In this document: in pieces, positions 17,353-25,886 of the stretch
Layout of the letters: each line of letters opens with the position of its first letter
Numbering within the stretch: position 1 is the stretch's first letter
Assembly (NCBI RefSeq): GCF_003031585.1
Contig: NZ_PWAA01000022.1
Span: 290,935-354,934, forward strand
Length of the DNA stretch: 64,000 nt
Direction: 5' to 3'
Origin: Thalassobius sp. I31.1
GTDB taxonomy: Bacteria > Pseudomonadota > Alphaproteobacteria > Rhodobacterales > Rhodobacteraceae
Translations under genes and position numbers: made by a program
The notes under the pieces: generated by a model
Told to the model about the DNA's origin: nothing
The model's input: the letters and a program-made list of their open reading frames with translations, nothing else
Databases searched by the model: none

Positions 17353-18473
17353 TCCATTGCCTTAGCATCCCGTTCTTTGACAAAATCAAGCACTTCCTGG
17401 CTGCCCTGAAAGCCGCAATTGAGCATAAATTTGTGGTATTTAACACCAATATCGGATTTGATCGGTGCGGCTGCTCGCTTTACGGTGTCAGAATTTGCTT
17501 CGGCATAGGAAGATACGAAAAATGCTCTCGGTCCTGTCAAATATTCTCCGCAGTGTAGCATCGCTGAGTTCGTGACCATAACATCGCCCGGATCGGCATA
17601 AGCCCAGGAGATATGTCTTTCGATGTTGTCGGCAGCAAAAAAATCTTTTGTGACACGTGCTTGACGAACAGTTTCACGATGTTCATCAAACCAAGCCGTG
17701 TCATGTTTTACGCCAACCCGTTTCGTGGCTTCGGCAAACTTCTGTTGATCGTGCGAAAATGGAATGTAGCCAAAAGCTCCGCCGCCTGGGGCACAGTAAT
17801 GCAAGACCCTGACAATACGCTTTTTGGGTTTTATAAATGAATAGTCTGATTTCGCGTCTTCAACGAGAGGCCTGTAGTCACGATGCAGACCGCGTGCTGA
17901 ATAGTGTACTGCGACAGCAGAACCGAATTCAAAACATTTCTCACCCAGGATCCCGTGTAAAACTTTCATCAGGTTTTTGTCAGCCGCATATGGCCAGAAG
18001 CGATCATCATTCAGGACCGGTGCGCCACCTTTTGCCCATTTTTTCTCGCCCTTTACGACCTTATTGAAATCCAATGTCGTCAATCCCGAGAAGCTTTCGC
18101 AATTCCTAGCCAGCTCCTGTGACTGCTCTTCGGAGTACAGTCTGCGAATTTTCACAATGCCGTACTTATTGTACAAGCTGACGATTTTCTCAATTGGGTC
18201 AGTAACATCTGCTATGCCACACGTCTGAATCATGCTGAAAGGATTGGTGCCCCGTGAAAATTCATCGTAGACATGTCCAATTGGTCTTTTAGCTCTTGAG
18301 GACGGGTAAAAATCTTCGCCCGCATTCGAGCCGACCTTCGTTTGAACTCTGGCGTGAATTTTCCGGGCTATCTTTTCAGCTAAATGCTCATCAGATCTTA
18401 TCGAAGATTCATTTATAGCTTTTTTAACTGCTCTATCGACTAATCTTTGAATTCTTGCTTTGACTTTAAACAT
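17337..18473 (-). CDS. Fe(II)/2-oxoglutarate dioxygenase-like protein (PhyH-like), 3' end altered by an IS end
   Basis: The 378-aa product has a pattern matching phytanoyl-CoA-dioxygenase-type oxygenases: H197-R-D199 (GLHRDYRP), H307 (AMLHCGEYL) and R316 (TGPRAF), giving HxD...H plus the oxoglutarate-binding arginine. Overall family assignment is tentative. Its DNA is clearly AT-richer than the flanking genes and uses rarer codons, suggesting transfer. The last four codons (VDCH) and stop lie in the IS21-type end at 17341-17352, so the original C-terminus may be lost. It is isolated, with no biosynthetic neighbours to suggest a substrate. Confidence 0.7.
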   Translation of the reverse strand: MFKVKARIQRLVDRAVKKAINESSIRSDEHLAEKIARKIHARVQTKVGSNAGEDFYPSSRAKRPIGHVYDEFSRGTNPFSMIQTCGIADVTDPIEKIVSLYNKYGIVKIRRLYSEEQSQELARNCESFSGLTTLDFNKVVKGEKKWAKGGAPVLNDDRFWPYAADKNLMKVLHGILGEKCFEFGSAVAVHYSARGLHRDYRPLVEDAKSDYSFIKPKKRIVRVLHYCAPGGGAFGYIPFSHDQQKFAEATKRVGVKHDTAWFDEHRETVRQARVTKDFFAADNIERHISWAYADPGDVMVTNSAMLHCGEYLTGPRAFFVSSYAEANSDTVKRAAAPIKSDIGVKYHKFMLNCGFQGSQEVLDFVKERDAKAMDVDCH

Positions 18474-18558
18474 TGAACAGACCTTATGCTGCTTGAAGTT
18501 GTCATCTTTTAGGAGGAAGCAATACTTCCTGCAATGCTAATATTTTGGGAACGAATAG

Positions 18559-19010
18559 GGTCACAACCCATCGACCAGTTGGCTGCTTGAGGCGGCGCTG
18601 ACCCGGATGAATTTAATGCGGATGGGGTCGGCGGAGAAACCCCTTGGCTGAAATCGCTTGTTTCAACTGGAATAGACACTGATATGCCCGGCGGCATGGG
18701 GTTGACGCCTGCGATGATTGCGGCCTGGGAAGGACAGGCAGATGTGCTGGAATATTTCCTGTCGCTGGGTGTGAACCTGAAACATGTGAACGCCTATGGC
18801 GGCGGCTATCTGGGTACCTGTATTCACGGGGCAGAAAATTGCCCGAACCGGGACAGGCGTGACCATCTGCGCTGTCTGAAACTGTTGCTGCAGGCGGGCG
18901 TGCCGCTGCCAAAACGGGCGGCGGATCTCTGTGGAGTACCGGAGTTGTCGGAATTTATGCGGGCTTACGGGGAAGAACATCCAGAGCAGCTTGTGGAAGG
19001 CGCAGCGTAA
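18559..19010 (+). pseudogene. Broken ankyrin-repeat gene
   Basis: From 18594 to 19010 the frame encodes GADPDEFNADG... followed by TPAMIAAWEGQADVLEYFLS and HLRCLKLLLQAGVPLP, ankyrin-type helix pairs. Just before it, SWLLEA is encoded in another frame, and one missing base after 18593 (GAGGC-GGCGCT instead of a GCG-GGC step) separates the halves. Upstream of 18559 the similarity ends at a TAG and AT-rich DNA begins, so the 5' part is gone. A shorter open frame from ATG 18684 (108 aa) could still be translated, but no SD supports it. Confidence 0.6.
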
Positions 19011-19043
19011 GAGAGATTGCGCTGGCTTCGCCATCGCCGAGGG

Positions 19044-19071
19044 GCGCGCCGGACCTTGCGGTCCGGCGCGC
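19044..19071. terminator. Strong GC-rich hairpin after the ankyrin fragment
   Basis: GCGCGCCGGACC and its complement form a perfect 12-bp stem with a TTGC loop. Only a weak TCTTAT tract follows on the plus strand. It lies between convergent genes and is probably terminator-like. Confidence 0.55.
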
Positions 19072-19117
19072 TCTTATCCTGCAATCTTCCGCGCAAACTG
19101 CTGGCCTTCAATGTTGT

Positions 19118-20086
19118 TCAGTTTGCCTTCCAGACTAAAGTATTTTCAAAATTCCCGGCATTCAGGTCAGCTTTTGTGATCCAGAAGGATAAGGCGTAAC
19201 CATTTGGATATTCATATCTCAAAGGATAATCCTGCCCCATAACCTGAAAAAGAAGCACATGATCCCTGGTCAATTTTGGCCAATGATCATACGCGTGAAA
19301 GCTATGCGACCGTGCAACACAGGTATATTCATAACCGAACATACGATGCGGGTTTTTGTAATTCAGGTCATTCTTTGGTGGCCGTTTCAGCTTCGTTTTA
19401 CAGAGCCCACAGTGTTTCACGAGCTCTTTGTACTTGTCATATGCAAGAGACACAGCAACTGACCGTTCGAGACAGTCATTTTCTTCCTCACCTGGCCAGT
19501 CAGGATGACTTGGATGGCTAGGCTCATCATAAACATTGGCCAGAAGAAACTCCATTGGCCAGTGATTTAACCCTTCTGTGTCTCCATTAAAATACCCAGC
19601 CTCAAATCGCTTTGCCGCCGCCGCCAGAGTGCCATAATCAGGGTATTCCGTATGTGGGTCCGGTAGAGGCGTTGCCTTGCGTGGAGGGCATTGACTGACA
19701 TCATCCGCCACATAGATCACCTTTACCCCCTCACCGCTCAGCAATGGCGGAATGTGGGATGTATCATCAAACGGCGCAAGGATCGGTTCCACAAAGACAA
19801 ACAGCGTGCCGCGTTCAGGGAATTCCGGAAACTCCATCGCGCGGGGCACAAAGCGCAGATCGATCTGAAAGATGAAATGCAGCGGCACGTCAACCTCGGG
19901 AAACGGGCATTTATAGACGGGCCATTCGATATGTTCCGGCAGGGTCGGCTGCCCCCCCCAAAAAACCAGCAGCCCGGCATGCCTTCATCTGTCTGCTTTG
20001 TCGTGCGCAACATCATCGTTGCCAGGCTGCGCATCCGCGAGAGGTAGCCGTCGATTTCAACGTCGCTCAGTTTTTTTGTCGGTCAT
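19118..20086 (-). pseudogene. DUF1963 (YwqG-like) gene with two homopolymer frame breaks
   Basis: Three frames join into one DUF1963-type protein. ATG 20086 (SD GAGAG) reads MTDKK, then shifts at an A7 run (20071-20077) into LSDVEIDGYLSRMRS...GCWFFGG. It shifts again at a G8 run (19952-19959) into QPTLPEHIEWPVYKCPF and FIFQIDLRFVPR, the family hallmark, continuing to 19118. The last 256 codons form a long open frame that could be misread as the whole gene. Whether this is decay, slippage or assembly error is unresolved. Function of the family is unknown. Confidence 0.75.
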
Positions 20087-20164
20087 GAATTTGCTCTCAA
20101 AATACATATGCGAAATGTGAATGGATGGGCAAAGGGAAAACCAATGCCCATCGTTGCTGTGAAA

Positions 20165-21229
20165 TCAGCGTTTCTTCTTATGTTTGCCTTTACGCGAGGC
20201 CGCTTCTTCCTGGGTGCGGCGCTGATAACGTGTCGTGGCTTTGCCGCGTGAACGGGCTTCGTGCACGGTTTCCGTGTTCAGCGCGTCTTCCTCGCTCAGC
20301 TTTTGCCAGCGGGACAGGCGATCTGCATCAAGTTCCCCCGAAGCAATCGCCGCACCAATGGCGCAGCCCGGTTCCCCCGCATGAGAGCAGTTGCGGAACT
20401 TGCACTGGGTCGAAAGTTCTTCCAGATCCGCGAACACCGCGCCTATTCCATCCTGCGCATCAAGAAGCTGCAATTCCCGCATCCCCGGCGTGTCGATAAT
20501 CCAGCGCCCGTGCAGGGCCGGATACAGATTGCGCGTGGTGGTCGTGTGCCGGCCTTTGGCGTCGTCTTCCCGGATCGCAGCGGTCAGCGGCCCGCCATCA
20601 TCCGCACCGGTCAGCGCGTTGGTCAGGGTGGATTTCCCTACACCGGAAGACCCCAGAAGCGCCGCCGTCTGGCCTTCCTGCCAGTGATCAAACAGCGCAG
20701 TTGCGGCGTCACTTTCATGCGCATTCAGGGCGATCACCGCAAGGCCGGGCTGCAAGGCCTGTGCCTGCGCGATATAGGGCGCGGGATCTTCCAGATCCGC
20801 TTTGGTGAGAACCAGCACCGGGGTACACCCCGCACTGGCGGCCATCACCAGATAGCGTTCCAGGCGGGCGGCGTTGAAATCGGCGTTGCAGGAGGTGGTG
20901 ATAAACAGCACGTCCACATTCGCGGCAATCAGCTGAGACCGCGCATCATGGCCCGCAGCACGGCGGTTGATCCGCGAGCGTCGTTCCAACACCCGTTCCA
21001 CCCGGTTTTCAGATCGCGCCAGCACCCAGTCGCCCACCGCCAGTTCCGCAACCGACATATCGGGCGGGGTGATCAGTTCAAGCGGGCCTTGTGCGGAAAG
21101 GGCCAGCACCACATCGCGCCGCACTTCGGATATGCGCGCGGGCACAAGGGCTGCGTCATCGTCGCCCAGCTGGTCTGCAAAGAAATCGGTCCAGCCGTAG
21201 CGGGTCAGGTCATTTGTATTCAAAGACAT
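20165..21229 (-). CDS. rsgA: Ribosome small-subunit-dependent GTPase A
   Basis: The 354-aa circularly permuted GTPase has an N-terminal OB domain and the permuted G-motif order: TKAD (G4), then the P-loop GSSGVGKST (about residues 196-204), then TTTRNLY and DTPGMREL. The C-terminal zinc motif is CKFRNCSHAGEPGC. RsgA assists late 30S maturation. The basic tail SRKGKHKKKR fits rRNA contact. No strong SD is seen before ATG 21229. The SRP RNA gene lies upstream on the same strand. Confidence 0.96.
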   Translation of the reverse strand: MSLNTNDLTRYGWTDFFADQLGDDDAALVPARISEVRRDVVLALSAQGPLELITPPDMSVAELAVGDWVLARSENRVERVLERRSRINRRAAGHDARSQLIAANVDVLFITTSCNADFNAARLERYLVMAASAGCTPVLVLTKADLEDPAPYIAQAQALQPGLAVIALNAHESDAATALFDHWQEGQTAALLGSSGVGKSTLTNALTGADDGGPLTAAIREDDAKGRHTTTTRNLYPALHGRWIIDTPGMRELQLLDAQDGIGAVFADLEELSTQCKFRNCSHAGEPGCAIGAAIASGELDADRLSRWQKLSEEDALNTETVHEARSRGKATTRYQRRTQEEAASRKGKHKKKR

Positions 21230-21394
21230 TGTTCTGCCTGTTCATAGTAAAATACGCCGCAACATGCACCGCGATACGCAGGGGCAGGCGACAGATTTGC
21301 CGGCAGTGTTGTTATTTCTGAAAACTCAGACACACCCTGCCGGGAGCAAACGCAGTACAATCATCAGATGCCCTCCTGTGCGGGTGTTTCAGGG

Positions 21395-21490
21395 TGAGAG
21401 GCTGGACAACGACCCAAGCGGGACTCGTTACGGCTGCTTCCTTCCGGATCTGACCGGGTTGGCGAGGCACCTGCCCGCGCCAACCTCTCA
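21395..21490 (-). ncRNA. ffs: Signal recognition particle RNA, small bacterial type (4.5S)
   Basis: The minus strand carries the invariant SRP apical segment GTCAGATCCGGAAGGAAGCA, which binds Ffh. Flanking sequences pair into a long rod closed by TGAGAGGTTGG at the 5' end (21490) and CCAGCCTCTCA at the 3' end (21395), giving 96 nt. With Ffh this RNA directs cotranslational membrane targeting. A matching promoter lies at 21497-21525. Ends are set from the closing helix and could be off by a few bases. Confidence 0.93.
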
Positions 21491-21496
21491 GGACTT

Positions 21497-21525
21497 CATT
21501 TAGTGGGATTTTCGGGCCCTGACAA
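21497..21525 (-). promoter_or_regulatory. Promoter of the SRP RNA gene
   Basis: On the minus strand TTGTCA (21520-21525) and TAAATG (21497-21502) are separated by exactly 17 bases, and the -10 ends 6 bases before the predicted RNA 5' end at 21490. Confidence 0.7.
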
Positions 21526-21947
21526 GAGGGACGGGGGCAGTATCTGTAAATCAGATATGTGGATAGCACCCGCCAGAGCGGAACTCTGCGTCCTCCGGTG
21601 GGTAATACCATGCAGGAGGTGTGACTTCGGGAAGTGAAATGAGGTGCAGCATGATTATCTCCATTACCAGTGTGCTTATGAATAGACTACCTTGAGGAGA
21701 GTAAATTGATCTATGCTTTCTTTTGAAGAAGTTGAAACCGTTTTGGGTGCTATCTGGTGCTAATCAGATTGAAATGACGCAGTATAGAGTCGCGAGTGCG
21801 CGAAACTGTGTAAATTTACCCATGATTGAGCCACAAGGACTTGAGATTGAGTCAAAATCCGCACATATAATGTAAATAATTCCGGCTGACGGCGGCCGGT
21901 TGCTGCAATGGCCTGTGTGTCTGGGCTGATGATCGTGAGTGCTGAGT
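21526..21947. other. Non-coding spacer between ffs and the HTH regulator gene
   Basis: About 420 bases with no gene I can support. A short palindrome (TATCTG-N5-CAGATA, 21541-21557) lies just upstream of the ffs promoter. A GAGGAGAG followed by a 15-codon frame near 21714 could encode a tiny peptide, but spacing and length argue against it. The AT-rich part towards 21870 probably holds the promoter of the HTH gene. Confidence 0.5.
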
Positions 21948-22745
21948 ATGAATAAAGTCCTGAATGCTGGCCGTCCTGCCAGCGCTATTCGTTCCGTTTT
22001 TTCTGAAAATCTTAAGCAGCTTTGTGACAGGGATGGTACTGTCACTGATATCGCCCGTCAGCTTGGAATCAATCGTGCGCAGTTCGTGCGTTACCTGAAT
22101 GGGGAATCAAGCCCGCGGCCCGAAATCCTGGACACGATCTGCCGTTACTTCGGTTATGATGCCCGCATTCTGCTGGAACCGCTCAGCAATCTCGGACAGG
22201 CGCAACCTTCTGTTTCTGAGGCTTTCTCTGTCGCCGGGATGGATGAAGATGTGCTGATCCATGACACCACAGGCCTGCCGGACGGGTTCTATAAATACTG
22301 GAAAGTGCCGTTCACCTTCAAAGGGTCTGTCTATGTCACCCTGTCACACGTCAAAACCATCGACGGGGTGCGCTATATCAAGACAATTGATCACCGCAGT
22401 TTCTATCGGGATAAAGTGGTCGGGCAATATGCATATCGTTTGCGGCGCTGTGATGGCTGGCTCTTTTCGCAGCGCCATGGTCACAGCTTCCTTCTGACCT
22501 ATGGCAAAAACCGCACGACAATTTATGGTTACCTTGAACATGCACATGGATTTAACAGCCATCTTTATGCGGGGTTTACCGCGATCAGTAACCCGCAGAA
22601 ACACGGTGTGCGTCGGGTCAGCAATATCGTTTTCGAAAAACTCGACATAACCTGGCAGCAGGCGCTGGCTTTTGCACGACAGGATCCGAACTGGAAGTTT
22701 GAGGATGTTCACCCAAGAATCCGGGAACATCTTGAGGCAGACTGA
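21948..22745 (+). CDS. XRE-type helix-turn-helix regulator with an unknown C-terminal domain
   Basis: The 265-aa protein has an N-terminal HTH (about residues 16-66; TDIARQLGINRAQFVRYLNG as the core). It is followed by a domain of about 180 residues rich in aromatic and basic residues (GFYKYWKVPFTFKGSVYVTL, and later LLTYGKNRTTIYGYLE) that I do not recognise. It is probably a DNA-binding regulator with a ligand-sensing tail. ATG 21948 starts the conserved part, though the SD is weak. It is followed at 22836 by the DUF3179 gene in the same direction. Confidence 0.78.
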   Translation: MNKVLNAGRPASAIRSVFSENLKQLCDRDGTVTDIARQLGINRAQFVRYLNGESSPRPEILDTICRYFGYDARILLEPLSNLGQAQPSVSEAFSVAGMDEDVLIHDTTGLPDGFYKYWKVPFTFKGSVYVTLSHVKTIDGVRYIKTIDHRSFYRDKVVGQYAYRLRRCDGWLFSQRHGHSFLLTYGKNRTTIYGYLEHAHGFNSHLYAGFTAISNPQKHGVRRVSNIVFEKLDITWQQALAFARQDPNWKFEDVHPRIREHLEAD

Positions 22746-22835
22746 CCCCAAAAGCCGGATCATCGGAATGTGATTTCCGATGTGATCACATGACAGCTTA
22801 TGCTGACGGGATACCAGAATATCCCGGAGGCCATG

Positions 22836-24191
22836 ATGTTCAGTTTGATCCGCCCGTTTTTTGCGGCCCTGCTTCTTACAGGTGCCATGACCACAGCACA
22901 GGCCCAGGGGGTGAATTACCATGGGCAGGCATTTGGGGAACCGCCGGTGGTGCCGACGGGTGAACTTAGTGCTGAGATGTCTCAGGCCGTTGATGTGGTT
23001 TTTGTACAGGCGATCACACAGGGGGGCTGGGGGCCCGCGCAAAGCGAAGCCCTGCGGCGGGTCGCGGCATCAGATGATCCGCGCCTGACCTGGCTGATCG
23101 CCGATCTTATGCGCTTTGTCTCGGGCGGCAATCTGAACCAGGAACTGGCAGATGCCGCGTCTGACCTGCTTGAAACACCCCTGCGCGGTCGCAACAACTG
23201 GGGTGAAATCACCGATTATCTGATCGCCTGGGATATCCCCGCGCCCCCCAATTATCTGCAGGTAAAACGGGCGATCTTTACCGCTGTTGTGCCCGCCTGG
23301 GACCGGCTTTTTTCTGAGGGCACAATTGACTGGCGCATGGTGTCCTGGGGTGGAGTCTGGATTGATGACCGGGCCTTTGAAGACTCTATTCCGGCGGATT
23401 GCGGCTGTATTCCCGCGGCAGACAATCCCGATGTGACATCGACGGATGAGGCCACCTGGCTGGATGATGACGACATCGTCTTTGGCATTGGCGTGAACGG
23501 TGAATATCGTGCCTATCCGCGCCAGATCATGGAAGTGCGGGAAATGGTGAACGACACCCTGGGCGGGCGCGATCTGGGCATTCCGTATTGCACGCTGTGC
23601 GGTGCGGCCCAGGCCTGGTTCACCGATGATGTGCCCACAGGCGTTGCCCGCCCGATCCTGCGCACATCCGGCCTGCTGATCCGGTCAAACAAAGTCATGT
23701 ATGATCTGAATACTTATTCCGTCTTTGACACGTTCCTGGGCCATGCGGTCACCGGGCCGCTTGCCGAACGTGGCGTGCAGCTGAACCAGGCCACCGTTGT
23801 CACCAGCACCTGGGGCGCATGGAAGGCCGCGCACCCCGACACTACGGTTCTGGTCGAAAGCCTGGCCCTGGGCCGCGATCCCGATTTCCGCAACGGGCGG
23901 GATGCCAACGGGCCGATCTTTCCCGTAGGCGATGTCGATCCGCGCCTGCCGGTGCATGAAGATGTGATCGGGGTGATCACCGGCGCAGGGCAGCCTGTCG
24001 CCTTTCAGCGCAGCCAGGCCGTGGCCGCCCTGCGGCGCGGCGAAGAGATCACCTATGGCGATATTCAACTGCAACTGGACGGGGGCGGCGTGCGGGCCGT
24101 TGGTTTAGATGGGGCGGATATGGGCAGTCACGAAGCCTTCTGGTTCGCCTGGTCACAGTTCCACCCCGACACCGTGCTTTGGCCGCAATAA
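22836..24191 (+). CDS. Exported DUF3179 domain-containing protein
   Basis: The 451-aa precursor starts MFSLIRPFFAALLLTGAMTT, a signal peptide ending near AQAQG. The C-terminal two thirds carry the DUF3179 region, including IPYCTLCGAAQAWF (two close cysteines), RTSGLLIRSNKVMYDLNTYS and STWGAWKAAHPDTTVL. Function is unknown; it is presumably periplasmic. CGGAGG lies 5 bases before ATG 22836 and only 2 before the alternative ATG 22833. The N-terminal 130 residues form a separate helical part. Confidence 0.85.
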   Translation: MFSLIRPFFAALLLTGAMTTAQAQGVNYHGQAFGEPPVVPTGELSAEMSQAVDVVFVQAITQGGWGPAQSEALRRVAASDDPRLTWLIADLMRFVSGGNLNQELADAASDLLETPLRGRNNWGEITDYLIAWDIPAPPNYLQVKRAIFTAVVPAWDRLFSEGTIDWRMVSWGGVWIDDRAFEDSIPADCGCIPAADNPDVTSTDEATWLDDDDIVFGIGVNGEYRAYPRQIMEVREMVNDTLGGRDLGIPYCTLCGAAQAWFTDDVPTGVARPILRTSGLLIRSNKVMYDLNTYSVFDTFLGHAVTGPLAERGVQLNQATVVTSTWGAWKAAHPDTTVLVESLALGRDPDFRNGRDANGPIFPVGDVDPRLPVHEDVIGVITGAGQPVAFQRSQAVAALRRGEEITYGDIQLQLDGGGVRAVGLDGADMGSHEAFWFAWSQFHPDTVLWPQ

Positions 24192-24210
24192 CCCCGAAAC
24201 AGAGTCTGTT

Positions 24211-24903
24211 TTACAGATCCCCGCGCAGGCTTTTGCCCAGGTCCGCCAGGCGTGGCAGGTCGTCCAGATCTTTCACGACGCCCTGGCGGCGCAGGGTTAT
24301 GCCATCCTGATTGCGGATCACAGCAGGCACATCCGCCGCATTGCGCCCCATGCGAAACCCCGCAAGATCCGTGTTGCGCCGGAAGGCATCCATCGCCTTT
24401 TCCTGCCCGGGCGTTGACATCACAACGCCGCCCGGATCCCCGGCGCTGGCTTCGTCGATTGTCAGGGTAAAACGGGTTTCCCCGATGGCGTAAAACGTGC
24501 CTTTCAGCGCGGCTTTCAGGATCTGTTTGCCCATATCCCCGCCCATCCGCATCATGTTGACGGATTTCTCAGGCAGGGGCATGCCCAGGGCGGCTTCGCC
24601 TTTGATCGCGCCGGTAGGGCAATGCCATTCCACCCGCCGCCGGGTGGAACCGCTGAAGCCGCCGACCGTGTTTGTCCCACCGCCGATAAACACAAGATCC
24701 AGCCTCCAGTTATCCGCGGGATCACGGAACCGGTCGATTGTTGTCCGCGTAGTGTCACTGATCTGTTCGTACTGCCAGCCCTGCTTGTCTGCGAGAGCCT
24801 GGTAATCCTGCTTCTTATGCCCGCCCTTGCGCAAGGCCAGATACATCAGCCCATAGCCCGCCGCGCTGGCGGCAATAAGGGCGGCAATGACCATTCCATT
24901 CAT
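24211..24903 (-). CDS. Membrane-anchored protein of unknown function
   Basis: The 230-aa protein has a single N-terminal membrane segment (MNGMVIAALIAASAAGYGLM, residues 1-23), followed by a soluble domain with an aromatic stretch (NWRLDLVFIGGGTNTVGGFS) and repeated basic residues. I recognise no family. A good SD (GGAGAG) precedes ATG 24903, which supports translation. It converges with the DUF3179 gene. An 11-base-phased TGCAT array lies about 120 bp upstream of its start and could control it. Confidence 0.75.
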   Translation of the reverse strand: MNGMVIAALIAASAAGYGLMYLALRKGGHKKQDYQALADKQGWQYEQISDTTRTTIDRFRDPADNWRLDLVFIGGGTNTVGGFSGSTRRRVEWHCPTGAIKGEAALGMPLPEKSVNMMRMGGDMGKQILKAALKGTFYAIGETRFTLTIDEASAGDPGGVVMSTPGQEKAMDAFRRNTDLAGFRMGRNAADVPAVIRNQDGITLRRQGVVKDLDDLPRLADLGKSLRGDL

Positions 24904-25025
24904 AATCTCTCTCCGAATGATTTCTTAAAAAATAGAAATGTGACCGGGGAAAATTCCGGCCTGAAAGTTATGGTTCTACTGTGCCGGAAACCTTACCTGT
25001 TCGTAAATCCCCGGCACTCCGGATA

Positions 25026-25063
25026 TGCATAAAAAGTGCATAACATGTGCATAGATTGTGTAT
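25026..25063. repeat. Phased TGCAT array, copy 1
   Basis: TGCAT begins at 25026, 25037 and 25048 and TGTAT at 25059, exactly 11 bases apart, so each unit falls on the same face of the helix. Units end in AG or TG. The third unit and its flank (ATGTGCATAGATTGTG) match the array at 63546-63583. It lies between the RidA stop and the upstream region of the gene at 24211-24903. Confidence 0.75.
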
Positions 25064-25082
25064 GCGATATTCAGCCCGGAAA

Positions 25083-25481
25083 TCAGGTGGAAATTTCGGC
25101 GGTGGCTTCGATTTCAAGCAGGGCTTCGTCTTCCACAAGACCGGCCACAACAACCATTGTCATCGCCGGGAAATTGCGCCCCAGAACCTTGCGATAGGTT
25201 TCCCCCACCTCGCGTTGATGTGCAAGATAGTCTTGTTTATCAGTGACATACCAGGTCAGGCGGGTGATGTCTGCGGCTGTGCCACCGGCGGTTTCAACGA
25301 CCGCAAGGATGTTTTCCAGCGCCTGCTGCATCTGCCCGATAAAGTCATGTTTTTCAAAGACCTGCTGCGCAGTCCAGCCAATTTGCCCGCCCACATAAAG
25401 CGTGCCCTTCTCATTCAGAATCCCATTGGCATATCCCTTCGCAGGCGCCCATCCGTCTGGCTGTATCACTTTGTTTTTCAT
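25083..25481 (-). CDS. RidA family protein (enamine/imine deaminase-like)
   Basis: The 132-aa protein has the RidA/YjgF layout: LYVGGQIGWTAQQ near residues 28-40, QALENILAVVETAGGTAADI, a TWYVTD strand and the terminal EIEATAEIS. RidA proteins hydrolyse reactive enamines and imines to ketones plus ammonia; the usual catalytic arginine near residue 105 is not obvious (GRNFPAMTMV region), so a subfamily role is possible. It is the last gene of the aromatic cluster and overlaps the thioesterase gene by 4 bases. In this context it may deaminate an amino-oxo-cyclohexene carboxyl-CoA derivative (inference). Confidence 0.9.
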   Translation of the reverse strand: MKNKVIQPDGWAPAKGYANGILNEKGTLYVGGQIGWTAQQVFEKHDFIGQMQQALENILAVVETAGGTAADITRLTWYVTDKQDYLAHQREVGETYRKVLGRNFPAMTMVVVAGLVEDEALLEIEATAEIST

Positions 25482-25885
25482 TGATTTTTCTCCATCTCAC
25501 TCAGGATGCGCGCACGCAGTGCGTCGGGCCAGGGTTCAGATTTTCCCTGTGCATCCACATAAACCAGGGTCAGCGATGTCATAAACCGTGCCTCCCCCTC
25601 ACATTCGGCCTCAAGGTGCAGGCCCAGGCTGGCAGTGCCAATGCGCTGAATTTCAAGGGAAATATCCAGAATATCCCCCAGTCTGGAAGGCGCTGTAAAC
25701 CGTGTCTGGATCTCGCCCGTTGGCACGCCATGATCCGGGTGGATCGCGGCGAAAGGGTGTTCCAGGGCTTCGTCGAACCAGGTCTCCACCGTGTCATTGA
25801 TCATCTCAAAGTAACGCGGATAAAACACGATCCCTGCCGGGTCGCAGTGTTTGAATTTTATCTTTTGTTTCCGGGTGTATAGCAC
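25478..25885 (-). CDS. Acyl-CoA thioesterase, 4-hydroxybenzoyl-CoA thioesterase type hotdog fold
   Basis: The 135-aa hotdog protein has the signature HCDPAGIVFYPRYFEMIND (residues 13-31) with the catalytic Asp of the DPAGIV motif. It cleaves aromatic or short acyl-CoA esters. It starts one base after the livF stop and overlaps the RidA gene, so it belongs to the aromatic operon. It may release CoA from dead-end aromatic thioesters. Confidence 0.9.
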   Translation of the reverse strand: MLYTRKQKIKFKHCDPAGIVFYPRYFEMINDTVETWFDEALEHPFAAIHPDHGVPTGEIQTRFTAPSRLGDILDISLEIQRIGTASLGLHLEAECEGEARFMTSLTLVYVDAQGKSEPWPDALRARILSEMEKNQ

Positions 25886-25886
25886 G

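Noticed and set aside
15641..17365. Plus-strand frame of 574 codons opposite dnaX
   Set aside because: Entirely antisense to dnaX motifs, histidine-rich with no family pattern and no SD; typical shadow frame in GC-rich DNA.
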